A stretch of DNA of 64,000 bases from Methanobrevibacter ruminantium M1. GTDB lineage: Archaea > Methanobacteriota > Methanobacteria > Methanobacteriales > Methanobacteriaceae. The notes beneath the pieces are model-generated. The model saw only the letters and a program-made list of their open reading frames with translations, did not search any database and was not told the DNA's origin. Every line of letters begins with the position of its first letter. Within the stretch, counting starts at the first letter, position 1. Shown in pieces: positions 45,196 to 55,670 of the stretch. Location of the stretch: contig NC_013790.1 of assembly GCF_000024185.1 (NCBI RefSeq), forward strand, positions 1,635,501 through 1,699,500, written 5' to 3'. The translations under genes and the position numbers were made by a program.

Positions 45196-46917
45196 TTACA
45201 TCAAGTAATCAGCCTTACAGAATCCAATGAAGTCATCTACAAGCTTATCAACATCTTCGCTATCGTCCTTTAGGTGACCTTGGTCAATGAACACTGCCCT
45301 ATTGCTTAGCTCCTTAATGAAGTCTGTATTATGTGAAACCATCACAAGGGTTGTTCCAAACTCTTTGCAGATTCTCTTAAGTGAGTTTGCAACTATTCTC
45401 AATGTCTTAGGGTCAAGGTCTCCAAACGGTTCGTCAAGCAAGAGAATATCTGGCTTTGAAACAAGAACCAATGCAAGCATGGCCCTTACCTTTTGACCGC
45501 CTGACAATTCATATGACCTTCTTGGAAGGATATCGAGCGGCAAGTCAAGGGCTTCAAACAAGTCCTTAACCTCTTCCTTGATTTGAGTTTCTGGGAATTT
45601 AGGGAATAATTCATCCAATATAGTTGGGTCAAGACCAATCTGTTCAAGACGTGCCTTAGCCTCCCTTTCCGGAAGGTCTGTCAATTGATACAATGCATCA
45701 AGCAAGATATCTGGAAGGCCATTTTCCTTAGCTCTCTTTTTGGCTTCCTCTACCATATCCCATCTTTTGTATCCTAGCTTGACAGCCAATTGACTTTGTA
45801 TTGTGGCGTAATACATCAATGCAAATTCCTGATGCATAAATCCAAGGTTTCTTCTGATTTCCATCCTGTCAAGGCTTGCATTTTCAATGTTTACCCATCT
45901 GATTTCTTCTTCTCCATCTTCCTTATTTACAAGCTTGAAGAGAACATCTCCACTATCAGGATAGTCAAGACCTCCTAGCATCCTAAGCAAAACAGTCTTA
46001 CCTGCACCGCTTGGGCCAACTAGAGATAGCACATTTCCCCTATTTACTTCAAGGTTGACGTCTTTCATATGGAGAACGTTTTTGCCCTTAAGCAAATAGA
46101 ACCTTTTGTCAATATCTATTGCTTTAATTATGGTTTCGTCAGTGGATTCGATGTCTATGTCAACAGGTTCCTCAATGTCCTTAAGGAACTCATCCACCAC
46201 TTCGTTGACATCTCCGTCTTTGACTATCTCACCGTCTTCCATAAGGACTACCCTGTCTGCTAGGAACTTATGGATTTCCGGAAGGTGTGATACGAGAATT
46301 ACGGTTATTCCAAGTTCATCATTGATTTTCTTGATTGCATCCAATATTTCCTGCTTTGTCTTTGGACATGCCATTGTGGCAGGTTCATCCAATAGCATTA
46401 CTGCAGGCTTTTTAGCCAATTGACGAGCCATGATAAGTCTTTGCTTTTCTCCTCCGCTTAAGACAGATGCCAAATGATCAGCCTTATGCTCAAGGCCTAC
46501 AAGCTCTATGATTTCCATAGCTTCCTTGTCAAATTGGTCATGAGCTATTTCAAAGTCAGTTCCAGACTCATCTCCGTATTTGGCACCGTATAATTTTCGA
46601 ACAACATTGTCCAGCACGCTTTCAGGCCAAATACCAAATGACCTTTGAAGGTGGATTGCAGTTTCCTTCTTGACTTGATTATAATAAAATTGGGAGGAAT
46701 CCGGCTTAATGGTGTATCTTCCTATGGTGAATTCACCTTCATCAAATTTTTCAACCCCTCTTAATATTCTTAAAAGTGTGGTCTTTCCAGATCCGCTGGT
46801 TCCTATGATTCCTAGGATTTCTCCATCCTCAACTTCCAGATTAATGTTTTTTAAGGCAGGAAGTTCTTCTCCATTTTCTAATTTATATGATTTAGAAAGG
46901 TTTTTAATACTTATCAT
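45196..46917 (-). CDS. atwA: Methyl-coenzyme M reductase activation factor A2 (double ABC ATPase)
   Basis: A 573-residue soluble protein with two ABC ATPase domains. The first has GTSGSGKTT, LSGGEKQR and VMLLDEPAT. The second has GPSGAGKTV, LSGGQKVR and ILLLDEPFGD. There are no membrane segments. Sequence and architecture fit methanogen AtwA (component A2), which drives ATP-dependent reductive activation of the F430 nickel in methyl-coenzyme M reductase. An insert of about 100 residues follows the second Walker A. I chose the ATG preceded by GTGATAAGC; the GTG nine bases earlier lies within that site. The mcr genes are not in the window. A generic ABC-F-like role is the alternative. Confidence 0.75.
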   Translation of the reverse strand: MISIKNLSKSYKLENGEELPALKNINLEVEDGEILGIIGTSGSGKTTLLRILRGVEKFDEGEFTIGRYTIKPDSSQFYYNQVKKETAIHLQRSFGIWPESVLDNVVRKLYGAKYGDESGTDFEIAHDQFDKEAMEIIELVGLEHKADHLASVLSGGEKQRLIMARQLAKKPAVMLLDEPATMACPKTKQEILDAIKKINDELGITVILVSHLPEIHKFLADRVVLMEDGEIVKDGDVNEVVDEFLKDIEEPVDIDIESTDETIIKAIDIDKRFYLLKGKNVLHMKDVNLEVNRGNVLSLVGPSGAGKTVLLRMLGGLDYPDSGDVLFKLVNKEDGEEEIRWVNIENASLDRMEIRRNLGFMHQEFALMYYATIQSQLAVKLGYKRWDMVEEAKKRAKENGLPDILLDALYQLTDLPEREAKARLEQIGLDPTILDELFPKFPETQIKEEVKDLFEALDLPLDILPRRSYELSGGQKVRAMLALVLVSKPDILLLDEPFGDLDPKTLRIVANSLKRICKEFGTTLVMVSHNTDFIKELSNRAVFIDQGHLKDDSEDVDKLVDDFIGFCKADYLM

Positions 46918-47370
46918 GCTTATCACAGTTTATTTTTATAAATAAGGTAAATATTAGTTTAGTTTTGTAAAATAGATTAATTAAACTTAATTAAATTTTT
47001 AGAATTTTTTTAATAAAAATCTATAAAAATTTTAGCCATCTTTTAATTAAAATTTATAAAATTCTTAAGGATTTTTTTAATTAATCTTTTATTAATTTAT
47101 ACTACATATAATTTATATTAGTTAATATTTAAAACCTTTTATTAAATTATAAAAATAATAATTATTCAAGTTAAAATATTATTTTAAAAACTAGTATTTG
47201 AATTAAAAAAATAGAAAAAAACAAGATTAAAATATAAATCCACAATAAAAAATTAAAAAAGATTAAAAATGGGATGAAAAATAGAAATTAAGAAAAATTA
47301 AAAAAAAAAGATTAAAACATGGTATGAAAAATAGAAATTAAGAAAAATTAAAAAATATAAATATAAAGGC
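46918..47370. other. AT-rich gap with a 50-bp repeat
   Basis: No gene is seen between adhesin 3 and atwA. ATGAAAAATAGAAATTAAGA occurs twice, 50 bp apart (47275 and 47325), next to the adhesin stop codon. The remainder is A/T runs and TATA-like sequence near 47095-47125. Confidence 0.6.
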
Positions 47371-49956
47371 TTATTTAGTCTTTATAGTACAACGTGCTGT
47401 TTTTCCCAATAGCTTGACCTTAACAACTGCAGTCTTAGAATTGGTCTTTTTAAACTTAACTGTGGCCTTTCCATTTTTTAAATTCACTTTCTTGCTAGAT
47501 AAAGTGCCTTCAGATACAGTCAAAGTAAGAGGATTGTTAAATGCAGTTGAAACAAGCTTATCGTTATTATTATATCTTAAGTCAATAGTCAATGTTGTGG
47601 TCTTTCCTTTAGCAAGCTTAGTGGTCTTAGCCCTTATTTTTAAATGAAGCCAAGTGCTCACTTTAACATTGGTCAATCCTAAAGTCTTAGGGGACTTGTC
47701 CTTAATTGACAATGTGTTTCCCCACCAGTTATTGTTTAATGTGATTGAAACTGTGCTGTAGACAGAATAGGATTTTGCAGTGTTTGAGACTATCATGCTT
47801 GATTTCATATTGACATTGCCTTCATTGATGAATAATGCTCCTCCAGTTTTTGTTGCTGAATTCTTATAGAATATGGAATTTCTTATTGTGCTTGTTTTTC
47901 CACCGCCATATAATGCCCCACCATTTGTTGCAGAATTGCTTGTGAAATTGCACTTATCAATGACCATCTTTCCATGATTGGTTATGGCCCCACCTGATGT
48001 GGCCTTATTGCTCTTGAAAAGGCTGTTTTTAATGGTGACTGTACTTCCATTCTTAACGAATACAGCCCCTCCTGAATGGGAGACAACCTTGCCTTGCTTG
48101 TTATATATTGTCTTTTTGGATACATTGTCTGCCTTATTGGATGAGAAGATGCAATTGCTAATGCTTACTGAAATGGATTCTATATAGAATGCACCTGCAA
48201 CGGTTGCCTTATTTGATGTGAAATTAGAGTTTACTATTGATTGGACAGTGTTTACTCCTAAATATATTGCACCTGCTGCCTTGAATGCAGTGTTTGAATT
48301 GAATAGGCAATTCTTAATCAATACATTTACCTTATAGCTTCCTAGACTGAATGTGTCAATAGCTCCTCCGTCCTCATTTGCAAAGTTATTCTTGAAAATG
48401 GAGTTTGAGATTGTGATGTTTGGGGTTGCTAAGGAAATTGCTCCCCCATCCTCATAGGATGCGTTGTTATTTGTGAAATTACATTTGTTCAATGTAAATT
48501 TCCCTACATTTTTGGCTATGCGCACAGCACCTCCGTCGTTTTCTACAGAGTTCTTATTAAAATTAGAGAAGCTTAAAGTATGATTTCCACCATAATAGAA
48601 TAAAGCTCCACCCATTGATTGAATTGACTTTTTCTGAGAACTGTTTGTAAGAGTTGTTTTACAATGGTTAGATGTGAAGTTTGAATATGCAATTTTAGAT
48701 CCATAATAGATAAATGCAGCCCCTCCATTGCTTGCTTTATCATAGGCTTCCACAAAGTTTGAAACGAAATTTGAATAGGAAATCACCGTACTGTTGGATG
48801 AGCTGTAGAGCGCACCTCCATTTAATGATGCAGAGTTATTATTAAATCGGGAATATTTTATATTTAATCCGCTGCCTTTTGAATAGAGAGCTCCTCCGCT
48901 TTCATTAGCGGAATTATTGCTAAAGACAGACTGGTTTAGGATTAGGTTTAAAGTGGAATAGATGGCTCCACCATTTTTGCCTGCATGATTTTTGTTGAAT
49001 GAGGAATTGTTTATAGTCAGGGTTCCTGTGCTATAGATGGCCCCTCCGCTGTTATTGACATAATTGTTATTAAACTTAGTCCCTTGAACGGTAAGCTTTT
49101 TGCTGTTATAGATAGCTGAGCCGTTTGTAAGATATGAAAATCCATTGAATTGGCAATTGAGGACAGTCAATTCTCCAGAGTTAAGTATTGCCCTTAAATT
49201 CTCTATTTCATGATAGTTTGTAAAGACAATGTTTTTAAGTGTGATCTTTGCAAAGGTCTTAAACATGTTTGTAACATCTAAGGAGCTTATGGAATGATTC
49301 CTACCATCTATTGTAATATTGTTATTAAGTGAGATAGTTTGATTAAGGACCAAATCGTTTTTTAGAACAATTGTGCCTTTAGTAGTTGTTTTGATTGCAT
49401 TTAAGAACTCATTAAGGGCACTTTCCTCTTGAGAGGATAATTTTATAGTTTGAGTTTTAGATGCATCTGAACTGGAGTTATTGGTGTTAGCATTAGAATT
49501 AGTAGAATTAGAACTTGCAGAACTATTAGAATTAGTAGAATTAGAACTTGCAGAACTATTAGAATTAGTAGAATTAGAACTTACAGAACTATTAGAATTA
49601 GCAGAATTAGAACTAGTAGAACTATTAGAATTAGCAGAATTAGAACTTGCAGAACTATTAGAACTAGAAGCAACGGAACTATTAGAATTAGAACTAGCAG
49701 AATTATTAGAATCAGAAGATGTAGATTCATCCTGACTATTTAAACTTTTTAAATTAGAAATTGCTTCTTTATTTATACTATCTGAATTCACATCTGAATT
49801 TATAAAATCATCATTATTTAAGTCATTTAATCCGTTATTATCATTATCCTCCAATACAGTGCCTAAATCATTAGCGCTGATTGAATTAAATGAGATCAAA
49901 CCGATTAGAACTAAAACCAAACATAAGAATGTGATTTTTTTTAAATTAATATTCAT
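47371..49956 (-). CDS. Adhesin-like surface protein 3
   Basis: An 861-residue exported protein. Its signal peptide is FLCLVLVLIGLISFNSISA. Residues ~75-165 are a Ser/Asn/Thr linker of repeated SSASSNSTNSN 11-mers, a likely glycosylation stalk. A right-handed beta-helix (~residues 170-770) follows with NNSA...GGAIY Pmp-like repeats. The last ~80 residues form an Ig-like domain (TTLTIDLRYNNND...VSEGTLSS) ending TIKTK, without a membrane anchor. It differs from adhesins 1 and 2 in linker and C-terminus. The product probably sits on the cell wall and binds host, bacterial or protozoal surfaces; no ligand can be inferred. Confidence 0.82.
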   Translation of the reverse strand: MNINLKKITFLCLVLVLIGLISFNSISANDLGTVLEDNDNNGLNDLNNDDFINSDVNSDSINKEAISNLKSLNSQDESTSSDSNNSASSNSNSSVASSSNSSASSNSANSNSSTSSNSANSNSSVSSNSTNSNSSASSNSTNSNSSASSNSTNSNANTNNSSSDASKTQTIKLSSQEESALNEFLNAIKTTTKGTIVLKNDLVLNQTISLNNNITIDGRNHSISSLDVTNMFKTFAKITLKNIVFTNYHEIENLRAILNSGELTVLNCQFNGFSYLTNGSAIYNSKKLTVQGTKFNNNYVNNSGGAIYSTGTLTINNSSFNKNHAGKNGGAIYSTLNLILNQSVFSNNSANESGGALYSKGSGLNIKYSRFNNNSASLNGGALYSSSNSTVISYSNFVSNFVEAYDKASNGGAAFIYYGSKIAYSNFTSNHCKTTLTNSSQKKSIQSMGGALFYYGGNHTLSFSNFNKNSVENDGGAVRIAKNVGKFTLNKCNFTNNNASYEDGGAISLATPNITISNSIFKNNFANEDGGAIDTFSLGSYKVNVLIKNCLFNSNTAFKAAGAIYLGVNTVQSIVNSNFTSNKATVAGAFYIESISVSISNCIFSSNKADNVSKKTIYNKQGKVVSHSGGAVFVKNGSTVTIKNSLFKSNKATSGGAITNHGKMVIDKCNFTSNSATNGGALYGGGKTSTIRNSIFYKNSATKTGGALFINEGNVNMKSSMIVSNTAKSYSVYSTVSITLNNNWWGNTLSIKDKSPKTLGLTNVKVSTWLHLKIRAKTTKLAKGKTTTLTIDLRYNNNDKLVSTAFNNPLTLTVSEGTLSSKKVNLKNGKATVKFKKTNSKTAVVKVKLLGKTARCTIKTK
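49487..49690. repeat. 33-bp in-frame repeat encoding the Ser/Asn stalk
   Basis: Units of 33 bp (ATTAGAATTAGTAGAATTAG + AACTTGCAGAACT and variants) encode SSASSNSTNSN. At least five copies are nearly identical, so length variation between strains is likely. Confidence 0.88.
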
Positions 49957-50406
49957 AATTTCAACCTGTTTTTCCTTTAACTCTAAATACCTAAAACTCC
50001 AAATATTTTCACAAAACTAAAAATCATTTCTCAAAAGACTACAGATAGACTCTTATTCGAGAATAATTTAATTAATAATTAATATAATTAATATAGTATA
50101 ATTATATTAAATTGTATTAATAATATATGACTTTTAAAATATATAAAAGTTTTTAAAATTTTCTTAAAAAATGAATTATTCGTTAAAAATTCTTATTTGT
50201 TAAAAAGAAAGAAAAATTTGGATTTTTTTATTTAGATTGATTTTAATGGATTTAATCATTTTAAAACCTATGAAAAATAATTAATAAGATTAAAAAGGGT
50301 TTATAAGAATTAATAACATTTAATAATAAACAAATCCAAATATTATATAGAACTAGAATAAATTTTATCTAATAAATCCCAAAATGTATTGTTAAGAGGT
50401 AGAAAC
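49957..50406. promoter_or_regulatory. Divergent promoter region, adhesin 3 / glycosyltransferase
   Basis: AT-rich, without a gene. Several TATA-like stretches (TTAATATAATTAATATAG near 50080-50095; AAAATATATAAAAG near 50136-50150) face both directions. Confidence 0.35.
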
Positions 50407-51462
50407 ATGGGAATGAAGAATCTAATTTTATCCAAGAGCGATCAATTCAATCATTACAAAGATAAGGCAAATCAATTGAAAAAGGAAAATAAGGAATTAA
50501 AGCTAAAAAATGAGGAATTGGAGTTTAAAAACAATGAGCTTAGTCCTGAACTTGAAGAGGGAATTAGCCTAATCATTCCTAGCTATAAGGGAGAAAATCA
50601 TATTCAGCCTCTTTTAGAGTCCTTGGAAAAGCAAACAATTTCAAAAGACCTTTTTGAAGTAATCTTCATCGTCAATGGAGAAATGGATTCCACAATAGAC
50701 ATATTAACTGATTTTGCAAAATCAAATCCTGACATGAACATAATAATTAGCTATACAAGCGAAGGGGGAGTGTCCAATGCAAGAAACATTGGAATTCGGA
50801 TTGCAAAAAGGGAATATATAGGATTTCTTGATGATGACGACTTCATCAGCGATAATTATCTAAAAGCCCTTTATGACCATATAGCTCCAAATAGGGTTGT
50901 GCTCTCTAATTTCATCGACATCGATGAGGAAACTGGAGAAGAGATAGGGTCTCGCCTTGTCCCATATTCCATGAACAGGGAAGGCATATTCAATGATGTT
51001 GTTGTAAAACTGACTAACCTTTCCATCATAACAACTGCAAAGATAATTCCAGCATTAGCCGTTAAGGGAACTGACTTCAATCCAAATCTCAACAATGGAG
51101 TTGACGTTTCCTATTATGCAAGGCTATATCCAAAGAATCATTTTGAATTTTATTTTGTAAGCAAGGAAGAAGGAGCTGTCTATTATAGAATAAGGCGAAG
51201 CGGTTCCATTTCAAGACAGGAAACTTCCTATCAATTCAATGTACTGGACCGATTGAAGGTCATCGATGACATTAATGAAAGCTATAAACAAGTTGATAAA
51301 AGCGATGAACTCTATGTCCACTTCCTAAAGATACTCTTTGATGCTCAAACATACTTCATTGGATTGTATTTGGATGAATATCCTCAAGATCGTGAAAAGG
51401 TCATTGAAGAAGTGAGAAAGCATAATTTTGAATACTTTTCATATGAAAAACTAGAAGGATAA
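50407..51462 (+). CDS. Family 2 glycosyltransferase with N-terminal coiled coil
   Basis: A 351-residue GT-A type glycosyltransferase. After about 45 residues of charged coiled coil (NQLKKENKELKLKNEELEF) comes the GT2 core: SLIIPSYKGENHIQPLLESL, GGVSNARNIGI and the metal-binding FLDDDDFIS. Donor and acceptor are unknown; a role in surface polysaccharide or glycoprotein synthesis is likely, given the divergent adhesin gene. The start is the ATG after AGAGGTAGAAAC; the TTG six codons earlier would include that site. Confidence 0.82.
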   Translation: MGMKNLILSKSDQFNHYKDKANQLKKENKELKLKNEELEFKNNELSPELEEGISLIIPSYKGENHIQPLLESLEKQTISKDLFEVIFIVNGEMDSTIDILTDFAKSNPDMNIIISYTSEGGVSNARNIGIRIAKREYIGFLDDDDFISDNYLKALYDHIAPNRVVLSNFIDIDEETGEEIGSRLVPYSMNREGIFNDVVVKLTNLSIITTAKIIPALAVKGTDFNPNLNNGVDVSYYARLYPKNHFEFYFVSKEEGAVYYRIRRSGSISRQETSYQFNVLDRLKVIDDINESYKQVDKSDELYVHFLKILFDAQTYFIGLYLDEYPQDREKVIEEVRKHNFEYFSYEKLEG

Positions 51463-51480
51463 AGATAAATGAAAAGATAA

Positions 51481-51560
51481 GCAATGGAAAATTGTCAAAT
51501 GACCAACAAGTGAATAAAATAGAGCAATGGAAAATTGTCAAATGACCAAAACAAGTAAAA
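51481..51560. repeat. 43-bp direct repeat
   Basis: GCAATGGAAAATTGTCAAAT followed by GACCA occurs at 51481 and 51524, just after the glycosyltransferase stop codon. Confidence 0.85.
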
Positions 51561-51617
51561 TAAAAAAATATAATATTTACATAAAAAAATGAAATAAAGT
51601 CTTAAAAGAGGTAAATC

Positions 51618-52259
51618 ATGTCATTTAGTTTAGAAAGCATTGGAATAAAGGCTGGAGGAAGATATGAGACCATCTACACCACCATGAACAAGGCAGGTGA
51701 AATGGACGCTGCTCCAATCGGATTGAAATACATTGGAGACTACGATGTTGCTGCAAGGATATTTGAAGGAAGCAAGACCTTAAAAAACATTCAAGAGACA
51801 GGAATCTTTGTAGTAAACATTACAAATGACCCTTCAGTCTTTGCAAGATCCCTTTATGACAATCTGAAGGAAGAGGAATTCGTTAAGGATGATGACATTG
51901 TTTATTTGAAAAATGCAGATGCTTACTTCATTGCCCTTGTAAAATCCATTGAAGAGATGAAGCCGGAACATGACCATGTAAATGAAGGGGCAAAGAATTA
52001 TATCATAAAGGCAGAGCCATTGAAGATAATCATCAATAGGCAAGGAGCCAAGGCACTAAACAGAGGACTATTTGCATTCCTTGAGTCATTAGTTGACTAT
52101 ACAAGAGTTGACATCATCGATGATGAGAAAAAGGAAGAATATAAAAAGAGATTTATTGAAAATGAAAGAGTCATCCAAAGAGTTGCAGAGGATGATGTAA
52201 AAGAGAATATGGCTATTTTAAAGGAAAAAATGATTGAAAAAGGATTGGATTTGGAATAA
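51618..52259 (+). CDS. DUF447 family flavin-reductase-like protein
   Basis: A 213-residue archaeal DUF447 protein with a split-barrel FMN-binding fold: YETIYTTMNKAGEMDAAPIGLKYIG and GIFVVNITNDPSVFARSLYDN. The C-terminal third is helical. Function is unknown, though flavin binding is probable. AGAGGT precedes the ATG. It is convergent with cofH, and the TAA stop codon sits in the loop of a hairpin. Confidence 0.8.
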   Translation: MSFSLESIGIKAGGRYETIYTTMNKAGEMDAAPIGLKYIGDYDVAARIFEGSKTLKNIQETGIFVVNITNDPSVFARSLYDNLKEEEFVKDDDIVYLKNADAYFIALVKSIEEMKPEHDHVNEGAKNYIIKAEPLKIIINRQGAKALNRGLFAFLESLVDYTRVDIIDDEKKEEYKKRFIENERVIQRVAEDDVKENMAILKEKMIEKGLDLE

Positions 52260-52268
52260 TCCAAATCC
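52247..52268. terminator. Perfect hairpin with the DUF447 stop codon in its loop
   Basis: GGATTTGGA and TCCAAATCC pair perfectly over nine bases around ATAA, which contains the TAA stop codon. It lies between the convergent DUF447 and cofH genes, so it could end transcription from either side. Confidence 0.55.
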
Positions 52269-52332
52269 TAAATAAAAATAAATGAGAATCAGGTTTTAAA
52301 CAACCAGATCCTAAAAAAATAGTTTAAAGTTT

Positions 52333-53451
52333 TTATAATTCAATAGGATAAAATTCAGTATATTCAGAGTTTCTTTCTAGAGGGACTCTGCCTAAGTCTC
52401 TTACAAGTCTACTTAGGTCTTTTATACTTGCATCAACACCATCTGGAGCACCAGATGCTTCAGACAATTCATCTCCACCTAAAGTTCCACCTAAATCATT
52501 TGCACCAGCCAAAAGAGACACCTGTGCAAATCTGAATCCCATCTTTACCCAAGAGACTTGAATGTTTGGAATAATGTCATGAAACATGAGTCTGCTAACT
52601 GCATAAAGCTTAAGGTCTTGAGTTCCAGTTGCTCCTAAGTTTTCCTGTCCTTCAAGGAATATGGGAGAGTATTCATGCATGAATGTCATTGGAATGAACT
52701 CATTGAAGCCGCCGGTTTCCAATTGGATATTTCTAAGAATGTCCAAATGCTCAACCCTTTCTTCCATTGTTTCAATATGGCCGTACATCATTGTAGCAGA
52801 GCCAGTTATCCCTGCATTATGGGCTGTCTTAATAATGTCTATCCATTCCTGTGTTGTGACCTTCTTAGGGCATATAATCTCTCTTGAACGGTCAGTCAAT
52901 ATTTCAGCTGCAGTTCCAGGCAATGTTCCAAGGCCTGCCTTTTTGAGTATCTTGAATGCTTCCTCTATAGGCATTTCACTTTTCAATGCAGCATCCTTAA
53001 TCATCATTGGGGAAAATCCATGAATCTCAATATCAGGATATTCAGACTTCAAGAGCTTGAGAAGATGCTCATAGTATTCAATGTCTGCATCCTCAAGGAC
53101 CCCTCCCATCAATGTGAATTCGCGAGCTCCAGTCCTCACTGCACCTTCAGCCTTCTTTAATATTTCCTCATCGCTTAGATGATAAGCGTCAGGATCATCT
53201 GCATCCTTTCCGAAAGCGCAGAATCCGCAGCGGACCTTGCAGATATTTGTAAAGTTGATATTGCAATTGTTGATAAATGTAACATTATCTCCAACCACCT
53301 TTTCACGTATCGCATCTGCAGTAGCCAAAAGCGGAAAAATCTCTGAACCCTTTAGATTCATTAGGTAATTCCCATCTTCAACTGAGATAGGCCCGTCAAG
53401 AGCGCTATCTAATATTTTCTTAGTCTTTGATGCCACATTTTCATTATACAT
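52333..53451 (-). CDS. cofH: FO synthase subunit 2 (CofH)
   Basis: A radical SAM enzyme that joins 4-hydroxyphenyl from tyrosine to 5-amino-6-ribitylamino-uracil; with CofG this forms FO, the chromophore of F420. The 4Fe-4S/SAM motif is CKVRCGFC, preceded by FINNCNINFTNI. The conserved HGFSPMM and GLGTLPGTAAEI blocks are present. The 372-residue length fits CofH of the two-subunit archaeal type. CofG is not in this window. A weak GGAAAG precedes the ATG. Confidence 0.92.
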   Translation of the reverse strand: MYNENVASKTKKILDSALDGPISVEDGNYLMNLKGSEIFPLLATADAIREKVVGDNVTFINNCNINFTNICKVRCGFCAFGKDADDPDAYHLSDEEILKKAEGAVRTGAREFTLMGGVLEDADIEYYEHLLKLLKSEYPDIEIHGFSPMMIKDAALKSEMPIEEAFKILKKAGLGTLPGTAAEILTDRSREIICPKKVTTQEWIDIIKTAHNAGITGSATMMYGHIETMEERVEHLDILRNIQLETGGFNEFIPMTFMHEYSPIFLEGQENLGATGTQDLKLYAVSRLMFHDIIPNIQVSWVKMGFRFAQVSLLAGANDLGGTLGGDELSEASGAPDGVDASIKDLSRLVRDLGRVPLERNSEYTEFYPIEL

Positions 53452-53655
53452 AGTCTTTCCACACTGGTTGATTAATTAAAAGCGTTAAAAAAATATCTAA
53501 TTTACAATCAATTGATTAAATATAGTTTTTATAATTAGACTTTGTAATTTCTAATAAAAAATACTTATAGGTTTATTTTAATTTTTATTGCTTATTTTTA
53601 TTAAAAAAATTATAAGGTTTTCTTAAATTTTAAATAAATATTATTGATTAAGTCT

Positions 53656-53673
53656 ATGTATAAAAGTATACAT
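53656..53673. promoter_or_regulatory. Palindrome in the cofH-nadM intergenic region
   Basis: ATGTATA-AAAG-TATACAT is a perfect inverted repeat with 7-bp arms. The arms contain TATA-like sequence in both directions, so it may be an operator or a bidirectional promoter core. Confidence 0.45.
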
Positions 53674-53801
53674 TTAATTAAATATAATTAAATTAGATTA
53701 AATTTTAACAATTATTTTAAAATATGGATTAAATGCAATGGACAATGGAACTTATTCAAAAGAGAGAATCTATAAGTTTGCATAAAAAATAAGCATTAAA
53801 T

Positions 53802-54363
<562 letters not shown>

Positions 54364-54571
54364 TTTCTTTTCATGCTTTTTTTTATTTTTTAAACGATTT
54401 AAGCTAAGCTTAAAAAATTTTGAATTTAAAAACTATCTGAATTTAAAAACTATTTGAATTTAGAAATTTATAACAATAGTTATATTTATAAGTGAAAAGA
54501 GTCAAAATATAAATAAATTATATTAGTCAATAAATACAAAATTAATTAAGAGAAAACTATAGGTTGATAAA

Positions 54572-55009
54572 ATGGTAATTAAGATTGTTGAAAAAGATGA
54601 CGAATACTTTACAATAGGCGATTTAATAGAAGAGATTAAAAAGTCCGACAGAGTGGACGAAGCAGGAGCCATCTACAGTTTTGAAGGAATTGTAAGAGGA
54701 GAAGAAGAGAATTTAACCGTTGATAAGCTTACTTTAACACTTCCAGACAAGGAAAAAGGACTTGAACAGATAGAATCTATCGTAGAAACCGCTAAAGTAA
54801 AGCATGGAGTATTTGAAATAAGCGTTATCCATTTCATTGGAGAGTTCTATACTGGAGATCAGTTATTCCTAGTTGTTGTTCTTGGACCTCACAGAGGAGA
54901 AACCTTGGAAGCCCTTACTGAAGTTGTGGAAAGAGTCAAGCATGAGATTGACTTTAAAAAAGAGGAGCTTTCCAATCAAGGAACTAAAATCATAATGGCA
55001 GGAGGATAA
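54572..55009 (+). CDS. moaE: Molybdopterin synthase catalytic subunit (MoaE-like)
   Basis: MoaE transfers sulfur from MoaD thiocarboxylate onto precursor Z to form molybdopterin. Visible family blocks are AGAIYSFEGIVRG, VIHFIGEFYTGDQLFLVVVLGPHR and VERVKHEIDFKKEE (lysine-rich active-site region). Length (145) is normal. GGTTGAT precedes the ATG. No moaD is adjacent. It lies just upstream of the convergent molbindin array, which fits a Mo/W cofactor role. Confidence 0.85.
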   Translation: MVIKIVEKDDEYFTIGDLIEEIKKSDRVDEAGAIYSFEGIVRGEEENLTVDKLTLTLPDKEKGLEQIESIVETAKVKHGVFEISVIHFIGEFYTGDQLFLVVVLGPHRGETLEALTEVVERVKHEIDFKKEELSNQGTKIIMAGG

Positions 55010-55213
55010 TCCTGTTATTATCTTTTTTTAAATAAATAAATAATTTAGAAAGTTTTAATAAAAAAAAGCTCATTTTAAATAGTTGTCAAATAAATTGACA
55101 ACTAGATTAAAACTTGATAAAAAGATTATATAATAAATATAAATTAAAAAAAGTGAAATTGAATAATAAATTTATTAAATGAGTTATTTTTAAAAATAAA
55201 TTTATTATTGAGT

Positions 55214-55322
55214 GTTTTTATGTGAATAAATTTATTAAAATTATTTATTAGAATAAATTTATTATAAATTGTTTTTATGTGAATAAATTTATTAAAATTA
55301 TTTATTAGAATAAATTTATTAA
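55214..55322. repeat. 57-bp tandem repeat
   Basis: GTTTTTATGTGAATAAATTT begins at 55214 and 55271. A diverged piece (AATAATAAATTTATTAAATG) precedes it. It fills the gap between moaE and the last molbindin gene. Confidence 0.82.
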
Positions 55323-55365
55323 ATAATATATTTTGTAAAATAAAATAAATAAAGTTTTATTAAAT

Positions 55366-55572
55366 CTATTTAGCTACCATAACTTGAGTAGATTTAATGA
55401 TAGCACTTACATCATCGCCAACAGCTAAGTCTAAGTCTTCTGCAGATTCTTTAGTAATGACTGCAGTAATTAAAGCAGGATCTTCCACTTTAATCTTGAT
55501 GCTTGCCATAACTTTACCTAATTTTACACTTTCTACAGTACCTTTAATACCATTTCTTGCACTAATTGCCAT
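55366..55572 (-). CDS. Molbindin (Mop/TOBE) type A, copy 2
   Basis: A 68-residue stand-alone TOBE (Mop) domain: SARNGIKGTVESVKLG, VMASIKIKVEDPALITAVIT, SAEDLDLAVGDDVSAIIKST. Molbindins form hexamers that hold molybdate or tungstate at subunit interfaces. The start is the ATG preceded by AAGGTGATTTAT; an ATA/TTG extension is unlikely. It is the last of five tandem paralogs and belongs to the GIKGTVES subtype with the 55987 gene. Confidence 0.9.
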   Translation of the reverse strand: MAISARNGIKGTVESVKLGKVMASIKIKVEDPALITAVITKESAEDLDLAVGDDVSAIIKSTQVMVAK

Positions 55573-55670
55573 ATAAATCACCTTAAATTTTTTTTTAAAA
55601 AAAAATAATTACCTAAATACCTTTTAAATAAATTACCTAACTAAATTGAATTTTCTTCTTAAATTCACAA

